From DASYSA01 sp036003885 (GTDB taxonomy: Bacteria > Acidobacteriota > Blastocatellia > UBA7656), in the NCBI GenBank assembly GCA_036003885.1, contig DASYSA010000510.1, positions 1 to 19,501 of the forward strand: a stretch of DNA of 19,501 nt, given 5' to 3'. The notes under the pieces are model-generated. The model saw only the letters and a list, made by a program, of their open reading frames with translations, was not told where the DNA came from and ran no database searches. The translations under genes were made by a program, and so were the position numbers. Shown here piece after piece: positions 14,457 through 19,501 of the stretch (positions are counted from its first letter, which is position 1; the number at the start of each line of letters is the position of its first letter).

Positions 14457-15254
14457 ATGCTCGACTTTGCCATCAGTATTGCCCAGGAGGCCGGACGCCT
14501 GCTCCGGGACAGGCTTGGCTCACGAATCGACATAACTCACAAGGGAGCCATCAACATCGTTACCGACGTTGATCTCGCAAGCGAACAATTGCTCCGCGAC
14601 CGCATCGCAACGCATTATCCCCGGCACGAAGTCCTCGCAGAGGAGGGCGGCCTCACCGAAAGCGCTTCGGATTATCGTTGGGTAATAGACCCTCTCGATG
14701 GAACGACCAACTACGCTCACGGCTTCCCGGTCTTCTGCGTTTCCATAGGACTCGAACACCAGGGCCAGACAGTACTCGGCGTCGTGTACGATCCGATGCG
14801 AGAAGAACTGTTCACCGCGGAGCGAGGAGGCGGAGCGGCGCTCAACAACCGTCCGATTCGGCCCTCTTCGACGGCCGATCTTGTCCAGAGCTTGCTCTCG
14901 ACCGGCTTTCCCTACGACATCAGGACCTCGACTCTGACCAATCTTGATCACTGGGCGAACTTCGCTATGAACGCACAGGCCTTGCGAAGGATTGGGTCCG
15001 CCGCCCTCGATCTCTGTTACGTCGCCTGTGGACGATTCGATGGATTCTGGGAGCTGAGCCTGAGTCCGTGGGATATGGCGGCAGGTGCGTTGATTGTAGA
15101 GGAAGCCGGCGGCCGGGTAACCGATTTTCAGGGCAACCCATTCTCGAACTATAAACCAGAAGTCATAGCGAGCAACGGCCTGATTCACGGACGCATGGTA
15201 GAGATCCTTGCTCTGGGTACGCACGCTTCCAGCGTGCAGCTTCCAGGGCCCTGA
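14457..15254 (+). CDS. Inositol-monophosphatase-family phosphatase (SuhB-like)
   Basis: A 265-aa Mg2+-dependent phosphomonoesterase. Signature residues: Glu63 in LAEEGG, Asp78 and Asp81 in WVIDPLDGTTNYAHG, Asp206 in SPWDMAAGALIVEEAGG. In bacteria such enzymes dephosphorylate myo-inositol 1-phosphate, fructose bisphosphate, histidinol phosphate or PAP, and SuhB also acts in rRNA transcription; sequence alone does not separate these. An AAGGGA-like site lies 4 nt before the ATG. Family homology ends near residue 251; the last dozen residues (GTHASSVQLPGP) are encoded by the 25-nt dispersed palindrome at 15213-15237, so the C-terminus is repeat-derived. Confidence 0.9.
   Translation: MLDFAISIAQEAGRLLRDRLGSRIDITHKGAINIVTDVDLASEQLLRDRIATHYPRHEVLAEEGGLTESASDYRWVIDPLDGTTNYAHGFPVFCVSIGLEHQGQTVLGVVYDPMREELFTAERGGGAALNNRPIRPSSTADLVQSLLSTGFPYDIRTSTLTNLDHWANFAMNAQALRRIGSAALDLCYVACGRFDGFWELSLSPWDMAAGALIVEEAGGRVTDFQGNPFSNYKPEVIASNGLIHGRMVEILALGTHASSVQLPGP
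15213..15237 (+). repeat. 25-nt palindromic dispersed repeat, copy 2 (inside coding sequence)
   Basis: Exact inverted copy of 2791-2815, 12.4 kb away. The core 15221-15237 forms a 7-bp stem with a TCC loop. It lies within the last codons of the inositol-monophosphatase-family gene and ends 17 nt before the end of its stop codon. Confidence 0.8.
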
Positions 15255-15382
15255 AGGGAAATGGCATCCTGCAAACAAGGCGAGAACCAGAAGCTGACCT
15301 ACCCAGGATCCTTCCGTAGCTAACTGGATCTGGCCACGAAGACCCGCGGAAGCATGGAGTTCCGGTCTGATGCTGGTGACAG

Positions 15383-16315
15383 ATGACTGAAGCAGAAATA
15401 GTCGTTCCTGGTTCAACTTCAAACCTTGGCGCAAGTTTCGATGCTTGCGGCCTCGCGCTCTCGCTCTACCTTCGAGTAACCGTCGCAGCAGAGTCGAATA
15501 GCTTCGAGATCCTCGGTGCAGGCGAAGGAGCGGAAACTCTGCCACCTGATGAATCGAACTTGCTCGCCCGGGTTGCTCGCTTTGTTGCCGAACGGCGCGG
15601 CAAGAAGATCCGGGGCGCCAGGCTGCTCGTCGAGAATCAGATTCCGTTGGCGCGCGGGCTGGGAAGCAGTAGCTCCGCCATAATCGCGGGCATTTCCGTC
15701 TACGAAGTCCTGTCGGGCGAGAGACTCACCCAGGACGACATCTTCAGTTACGCGATGCACTTCGAGAGCCACTGCGACAACCTGGCGCCCGGCCTCCTCG
15801 GAGGACTCGTTGTGACCTGTGTCGTCGAGAAAGACGATGGGCAAAACAGATTGGTCACCGTAAAGCGCTCCTGGCCGGAAGCGGTCAAGATAGTGTTGGC
15901 AATCCCTGACTACGAGATGGACACGGCGCAGATGCGGCTGGCCCTTCCACAGCAGGTGCCTCTCTCTGATGCTGTCTTCAACCTTCAGCGTTCGGCCTTG
16001 CTGCAGGCCCTGCTATCCGAACAGCGGCTGGACCTGTTCAGCGAAGCGCTTCGAGACCGGTTGCATCAACCTCATCGCGCGCAGTTCGGACCGGGCATTC
16101 GCGAGGTGCTTAAGCTCAACGACGAAACGAACAAGCATCCCGGCCTGCTCGGCGTCGCGGTGAGTGGCGCCGGTTCTACATTGATCGCCTTCGCAACCGA
16201 ACACCTCCGTGACATCAGCGCGACGATGGGCCAACGATTGAAAGAGTGTGGAGCGGAGTCTCGCATTGTTGAAGTAGAGGTCGACACTGGCGGACGTGCC
16301 GTTACATACTCGTAG
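15383..16315 (+). CDS. thrB: Homoserine kinase (GHMP kinase)
   Basis: Phosphorylates L-homoserine with ATP, the penultimate step of threonine synthesis. The 310-aa product shows the three GHMP motifs: PGSTSNLGASFDACGLAL (9-26), the phosphate loop PLARGLGSSSSA (88-99) and GVAVSGAGSTLIA (257-269). The DNLAPGLLGG segment and overall length fit ThrB rather than mevalonate-type kinases. thrA and thrC are not adjacent, so it stands outside a thr operon here. GGTG lies 4 nt before the ATG. The following gene starts 37 nt after the stop and may be co-transcribed. Confidence 0.92.
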   Translation: MTEAEIVVPGSTSNLGASFDACGLALSLYLRVTVAAESNSFEILGAGEGAETLPPDESNLLARVARFVAERRGKKIRGARLLVENQIPLARGLGSSSSAIIAGISVYEVLSGERLTQDDIFSYAMHFESHCDNLAPGLLGGLVVTCVVEKDDGQNRLVTVKRSWPEAVKIVLAIPDYEMDTAQMRLALPQQVPLSDAVFNLQRSALLQALLSEQRLDLFSEALRDRLHQPHRAQFGPGIREVLKLNDETNKHPGLLGVAVSGAGSTLIAFATEHLRDISATMGQRLKECGAESRIVEVEVDTGGRAVTYS

Positions 16316-16352
16316 TCTTGATGCTACCGACCCGACGGCCGAGGATCATTGA

Positions 16353-17384
16353 GTGACAGTGGGCTGTAACAGCGAATTCGATCACGCTCTCTCATTAACA
16401 CCCAACTTCAGTTGGGGGTTGAGACGTTGGATAGCAATCGCCATCGCCGGCCTTGCGACGGCCACCGCTCCGATGGCGCACTCGCGGGCGCTTGAACAAG
16501 CTTCTAAATCGTCGCCCTCCCCTCGCGTCAGCGCGCAGTTCGAGGCCGAAGTGTCTAAGCTGAATGTCGGCGGTCTGAAGCTGAAAGAGGCTCTGGAAGC
16601 CAGTTTAGAAGCCGGAGGAACCCACCTGGCGGCCATCTTTCAGCGCGACAAACCAGCAAATCCAAGCGAAGGGTTCGAGTTCCGAATCATCGAAAACGTC
16701 GCCGGAATATCAAAGACGATATTTCGGCGCACCGAGTTCTTCTTCTCGTTTCCGGCTAAAGGCGAGTTGGCAAAACTGAATGCCACCGACATCAACGGCG
16801 ACGGCGTCAAAGAGATCATTGTCCAGAGCTCGAGCGGCGGCAATTGCTGGAGCTGTAATCCGGCCGAGATCTACCAGGTCCGTAACCACAAGGCACAACT
16901 CATCGCGGCCGGGCCCCTCCAAAGACTCGCCGACCTGAATGGGGATGGCATCGCCGAGCTCCTCGTCATCGATGCGCGATGGGAAGTTTATGGCGACCTT
17001 TCGCACGCGGCGGCGCCATCGGCAACAATGGTCTATGCGTGGCAAGGGGGGCGATATGTGTACGCCTCTCGCGATTTCGCGCCGTTCTACAGAGGCGAGA
17101 TCGAACGGCTGAGAGCCGCGCTTGCGGAAGCGAGCGCCGGCATAACGGCGGATGAGTTTTCAGATGAGGCTTATGTGGGCCGCGCAATCGCCCTGGCCCT
17201 CACCTTCGCGCACATGGGTGACCCGGAGCGCGGCCTGAAGGAGCTGGAGACGCTGATGAATTCGAATGTCCGCTCCGAGGCACAAGCTAAGAAACGCGCC
17301 GGCGTCATCGAGGACTTTCGGAAGGGTGAAAGCGCAAAGAAACTTCGCGAGTTGAAGTATGGAGACTCCATGCAAGTGCAATGA
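16353..17384 (+). CDS. Exported protein with two VCBS/FG-GAP-like Ca2+ loops, function unknown
   Basis: A 343-aa protein. A hydrophobic stretch after RRW (IAIAIAGLATATAP, about 27-40) reads as a signal peptide, so it is probably periplasmic or outer-surface. Two Asp-rich loops, DINGDG (146-151) and DLNGDG (194-199), each followed by a strand (EIIVQSS, ELLVID), match the calcium loops of FG-GAP/VCBS beta-propeller blades. A CWSC pair (165-168) lies between. The C-terminal third is helical and TPR-like (ALTFAHMGDPERGLKELETL). The start is uncertain: GTG at 16353 has AGGA 7 nt upstream but gives an unusually long n-region; TTG at 16419, just after a small perfect hairpin (16401-16416), would start the signal peptide directly. 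Confidence 0.75.
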   Translation: MTVGCNSEFDHALSLTPNFSWGLRRWIAIAIAGLATATAPMAHSRALEQASKSSPSPRVSAQFEAEVSKLNVGGLKLKEALEASLEAGGTHLAAIFQRDKPANPSEGFEFRIIENVAGISKTIFRRTEFFFSFPAKGELAKLNATDINGDGVKEIIVQSSSGGNCWSCNPAEIYQVRNHKAQLIAAGPLQRLADLNGDGIAELLVIDARWEVYGDLSHAAAPSATMVYAWQGGRYVYASRDFAPFYRGEIERLRAALAEASAGITADEFSDEAYVGRAIALALTFAHMGDPERGLKELETLMNSNVRSEAQAKKRAGVIEDFRKGESAKKLRELKYGDSMQVQ

Positions 17385-17417
17385 GGGAGCTGGCGGCAGA
17401 AGCTGGCGGCCAGGTAC

Positions 17418-18092
17418 TCAGTTAAGCTCCAGCGCTGTAGGGTTGCTCTCGTCCGCCCCGAGACCGCGAGGTCCCTCGGAGCTCGTGATTGCTTCACTGG
17501 TTCGGGTAGCCAGCAGACGGGCGCGCGATCGCAGCTCAGCTTTCGATGTCCTCTCCGGAACCCTCTCAACTTCAATTGGCGGATGGTACGTGATGGTAAT
17601 CCGGCCCCGCAAACGCGGAAGTAGTCGTCCACGCGGCCATACATCGTAACCTCCTTCGATCGTCACCGGAACGATCGGAGCGCCGTGAGCCAAAGCTAAT
17701 CGGAACGCTCCCAGCTTGAAAGGCTCGATCCTGCCCGTCTTACAACGTCCTCCTTCCGGAAATACGACCAGCGCGCAACCTGTCTTAAGCCGGGCCAGGG
17801 CCTCACGATGGGCCGTTGCGTCGATGCGATCGAGACTCAGGGGAAACGCGCCGAAGGCTCGCATCAGAAAACCGAGCACCGGGATCTCAAACGGCTTGTC
17901 CCATGCCATGTAGTAGATTCGCCTGCGAATCGGGATCGTAATCCAGATCGGGTCAACGAAAGTGACATGGTTTGGAGCAATGATACAGGCGCCCTCAGAC
18001 GGAACGTTCTCGACCCCATGGAATCTGGCTTTGTACATCAGACGGCAGACCAACCAGACGAACGGTCTCAGGGTATCAATGACGATTCGCAT
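17418..18092 (-). CDS. plsC: 1-acyl-sn-glycerol-3-phosphate acyltransferase (PlsC/LPLAT family)
   Basis: Acylates lysophosphatidic acid to phosphatidic acid at the inner membrane. In the 224-aa product the acyltransferase motifs are NHVTFVD (41-47, the HX4D box), FPEGGR (111-116) and IVPVTIEGG (140-148); a hydrophobic N-terminal segment (FVWLVCRLMY) precedes them. The ATG at 18092 is chosen because the only good promoter starts transcription near 18120, downstream of the alternative GTG at 18152, and because the extra 20 residues lie in a CACGAAT-type repeat. Related LPLAT enzymes with other acceptors cannot be excluded. It converges on the VCBS-like gene with only 33 nt between stops. Confidence 0.9.
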   Translation of the reverse strand: MRIVIDTLRPFVWLVCRLMYKARFHGVENVPSEGACIIAPNHVTFVDPIWITIPIRRRIYYMAWDKPFEIPVLGFLMRAFGAFPLSLDRIDATAHREALARLKTGCALVVFPEGGRCKTGRIEPFKLGAFRLALAHGAPIVPVTIEGGYDVWPRGRLLPRLRGRITITYHPPIEVERVPERTSKAELRSRARLLATRTSEAITSSEGPRGLGADESNPTALELN

Positions 18093-18119
18093 AAAGGGTC
18101 TTCTCGGGCGCTTGTTGTC

Positions 18120-18222
18120 GACACGAATTGTACATTTCGTGCCATCCGCCACTCAAGCTAAAGGCGTGACACGAATTGCGCGAACGATTCAGGCAGGACG
18201 CATCATTCGCGGGATTCGTGGA
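18120..18222. repeat. CACGAATTG-type repeat patch, including an operator-like palindrome
   Basis: GACACGAATTG occurs at 18120-18130 and 18168-18178, with inverted ATTCGTG near 18215-18221. Positions 18122-18141 form a dyad, CACGAA-T-TGTACA-T-TTCGTG, symmetric at 18 of 20 positions. Related words follow uvrA at 2733-2775. The patch fills the gap between the divergent plsC and HD-hydrolase genes. Confidence 0.55.
18127..18156 (-). promoter_or_regulatory. Promoter of the acyltransferase gene
   Basis: On the minus strand TTGAGT (18156-18151), an 18-nt spacer and TACAAT (18132-18127). The implied leader to the ATG at 18092 is about 28 nt. The -10 lies inside a near-perfect palindrome at 18122-18141. 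Confidence 0.6.
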
Positions 18223-18333
18223 GCTGCAATCGAGGGGGTCGTACTACATGCGAGGCTATCCTTGGCTCCACCTGTCTCAGCAAGTGCCCCTCTCTTGATT
18301 ACACCGTTCTGTGTGGTTCCCAGATAACCGTTG

Positions 18334-18363
18334 TTGAATCGAGAGACGTGGCTTTGCTAGAGT
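18334..18363 (+). promoter_or_regulatory. Candidate promoter, leaderless geometry, for the HD hydrolase gene
   Basis: TTGAAT at 18334-18339, an 18-nt spacer and TAGAGT at 18358-18363. The ATG at 18372 is 8 nt after the -10 box, so the predicted start of transcription is at or next to the start codon. No Shine-Dalgarno is present. Confidence 0.45.
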
Positions 18364-18371
18364 AAAGCCAG

Positions 18372-18944
18372 ATGACCTACGAACGCAGCTACGAATACCT
18401 TGAAGCCCGATTACTGAACCACCTGGACGAGCATCAGATCGCAAAGATCCGGAGCGCGTACCAGACTGCTGAGAAGGCTCACACAGGTCAACTGCGTGAC
18501 GAGGGCACACCCTACATCATCCACCCGCTCCGGGTTGCGGTATCACTCGTTGATGAGCTTCAGATCTATTCTCCCAGGCTTGTCTGCTCCGCCCTGCTGC
18601 ACGACGTGATTGAAGACAGCCCAACCACTCGAGAAGAGCTTGCCTCGCTCTTTGGCGAAGATGTCGCGCAGATCGTATGGCTGCTGACAAAATTTGAGGA
18701 TGTCAGCCTTGCCGACTATCTGGCGGCCATCGAAGCGGCCCGAGAGACAGGCGCACCGATAGTTAAGCTCTGCGACCGGCTCGACAACCTGCGTTTCCTC
18801 GGCCACTCACCCAGGGCCGACAAGAGGGAGCGGTATATCCGTACGACCGAAGCTTACTACCTGCCGATGGCAAAACGCATCAACTCATACCTTCACGCCG
18901 AGCTTCACCGTTCACTCGAAGAAGTCCGGACGGGACTCAAATAG
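18372..18944 (+). CDS. HD-domain-only SpoT/Mesh1-like protein, candidate (p)ppGpp hydrolase
   Basis: A 190-aa protein with only the HD hydrolase domain of RelA/SpoT proteins: AEKAHTGQLRDEGTPYIIHP (33-52, His51), ALLHDVIED (74-82, His77-Asp78 and Glu81-Asp82), and VKLCDRLDNLR (131-141, Asp135), matching the family pattern of KLADRLHN. No synthetase, TGS or ACT domain is present, and the length fits small alarmone hydrolases, which degrade (p)ppGpp with Mn2+ in the cytosol. Whether the substrate is (p)ppGpp is inference; other HD enzymes of this size act on nucleotides. It stands alone between plsC (divergent) and gyrA (465 nt downstream). Confidence 0.85.
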   Translation: MTYERSYEYLEARLLNHLDEHQIAKIRSAYQTAEKAHTGQLRDEGTPYIIHPLRVAVSLVDELQIYSPRLVCSALLHDVIEDSPTTREELASLFGEDVAQIVWLLTKFEDVSLADYLAAIEAARETGAPIVKLCDRLDNLRFLGHSPRADKRERYIRTTEAYYLPMAKRINSYLHAELHRSLEEVRTGLK

Positions 18945-19117
18945 CCGACTGCGCCCAACTGTCCTTGACCACCCTTCGGATCCCCGAAAGCCTCGATATT
19001 ACTGCTGAAACTCAGCGCTAATCCGTCTCAGCAGCGGTCATGGACTGCGAGCCTAATGTGCTAACAGTGGTGACTGTAACTATCTGATTTTTTGTATGGT
19101 TCGGGCCATTTTTGGCT

Positions 19118-19146
19118 TTGAAAAACCGGCCCGGTTAATGTAAAAT
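19118..19146 (+). promoter_or_regulatory. Strong sigma70-type promoter of gyrA
   Basis: TTGAAA at 19118-19123, a 17-nt spacer and TAAAAT at 19141-19146. This is the best consensus promoter in the window and predicts a start near 19153, giving a leader of about 257 nt. The -35 overlaps the loop and inner stem of the hairpin at 19102-19133. Confidence 0.65.
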
Positions 19147-19163
19147 TTCCCTTACTTGAAAAC

Positions 19164-19184
19164 GCCTGGAAACATCTTCCAGGC
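19164..19184 (+). promoter_or_regulatory. Stem-loop at the 5' end of the gyrA leader
   Basis: Perfect 8-bp stem GCCTGGAA/TTCCAGGC with a 5-nt ACATC loop, about 11 nt after the predicted transcription start. It could stabilise the 5' end or take part in attenuation; no U-tract follows. Confidence 0.45.
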
Positions 19185-19409
19185 AATCCGAACGACCCCG
19201 TTCAATGAGGCGCCAGGGGGAGACCATAGTTGGGACAGCTCAGGGTAATTTGTGCGCAATCGATTTCGTGGATTGACGGATGTTAGAGCAGGCGAACGGT
19301 CAACTACTAATCAAAAGATTCATGTTATGAAGGCGGGACTCATTGTCTGGCATGTTTGTGAACGTAGCGCCGGACTTGATTGAGTCTCCGCGTGGGAGAG
19401 AGTGAAGGA

Positions 19410-19501
19410 ATGTCAGAACCTCTATTTAAGATTCCAGTCAATATTGAAGAAGAGATGAAGCGTAGCTATCTGGACTACGCTATGAGCGTCATCATTGGAC
19501 G
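19410..19501 (+). CDS. gyrA: DNA gyrase subunit A (3' truncated by window edge)
   Basis: The first 30 codons read MSEPLFKIPVNIEEEMKRSY and then LDYAMSVIIGR, the highly conserved N-terminus of GyrA, the breakage-reunion subunit that introduces negative supercoils with GyrB. ParC shares the SYLDYAMSVI motif, but PVNIEEEM before it is typical of GyrA. The catalytic Tyr and the quinolone-resistance region lie outside the window. GGGAG (19394-19398) lies 11 nt upstream of the ATG and GAAGGA abuts it, so ribosome binding is not ideal. gyrB is not upstream of it here. Confidence 0.93.
   Translation, partial: MSEPLFKIPVNIEEEMKRSYLDYAMSVIIG

Larger units (their letters stand above)
18945..19409 (+). 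other. Long intergenic region and gyrA leader
   Basis: This 465-nt gap holds no confident gene. Seen: a 7-bp inverted repeat CTGCTGA/TCAGCAG (19002-19008 with 19028-19034); a two-part hairpin CGGGCC-TTTTT / AAAAA-GGCCCG (19102-19133) that could end the upstream transcript; a promoter (19118-19146); a hairpin GCCTGGAA/TTCCAGGC (19164-19184) just after the expected transcription start; and an 18-codon open frame (19327-19383, MKAGLIVWHVCERSAGLD) ending 26 nt before gyrA, without a clear ribosome binding site. Confidence 0.5.

Noticed and set aside
14520..15545. A 341-codon open frame on the minus strand across the inositol-monophosphatase and homoserine kinase genes.
   Set aside because: It runs antisense to two genes with clear family motifs and has no recognisable motif or start signal.
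18093..18152. GTG start at 18152 for the acyltransferase.
   Set aside because: The predicted promoter would start transcription downstream of it, and the extra residues come from repeat-like DNA.

Overview
The window (about 58% GC by eye, 19.5 kb) looks like a piece of a bacterial chromosome, not a plasmid, phage or island: it opens inside uvrA and closes in the first 30 codons of gyrA, with single-copy housekeeping and metabolic genes between. Protein style and dispersed repeats (heptamer arrays, CGCAAAGG-type repeats, a GCACGCT-TCC-AGCGTGC palindrome) suggest Acidobacteriota, perhaps Blastocatellia. That assignment is inference; there is no rRNA gene or other decisive marker. I see no tRNA, rRNA, CRISPR array, transposase or integrase.

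Layout. 1-2720: 3' nine tenths of uvrA (+), convergent with a Sfp-type phosphopantetheinyl transferase (-), with a repeat-rich 118-nt gap. 3917-6036: a SAM methyltransferase and an exported amidohydrolase (+), closed by a strong hairpin shared with the convergent S9D glutamyl-endopeptidase-like peptidase (6217-8712, -). 8713-10693: a small accessory patch with an unexplained 0.4 kb stretch, a decaying antitoxin/Doc-toxin pair, a GNAT acetyltransferase whose start lies on the truncated toxin, and a 141-aa protein of unknown function. 10895-13018: a stand-alone N6-adenine DNA methyltransferase (-) carrying an in-frame repeat insertion. 13189-17384: YheT-like hydrolase, inositol-monophosphatase-family enzyme, homoserine kinase and an exported VCBS/FG-GAP-like protein (all +). 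17418-18092: PlsC-type acyltransferase (-). 18372-18944: HD-only SpoT-like alarmone hydrolase. 19410-end: gyrA start behind a strong promoter and a leader of about 257 nt.

How the genes work together. They do not form one pathway. DNA repair and topology (uvrA, gyrA), lipid and carrier-protein chemistry (PPTase, PlsC), amino-acid synthesis (thrB), peptide and envelope catabolism (S9D, amidohydrolase) and probable stress signalling (HD hydrolase) are interleaved. Gaps are mostly over 30 nt and transcription units look short.

Most notable: (1) three heptamer-repeat loci with the same architecture (direct heptamers closed by a perfect 18-25 bp inverted copy), each at a gene boundary, two of which supply the C-terminus of a neighbouring protein; two further repeats of other types also enter coding sequence; (2) a toxin-antitoxin pair caught in decay, with a probable Tyr-to-stop change in the antitoxin and loss of the toxin catalytic half; (3) three genes without a convincing Shine-Dalgarno whose predicted -10 box sits 8-10 nt before the ATG, suggesting leaderless mRNAs.
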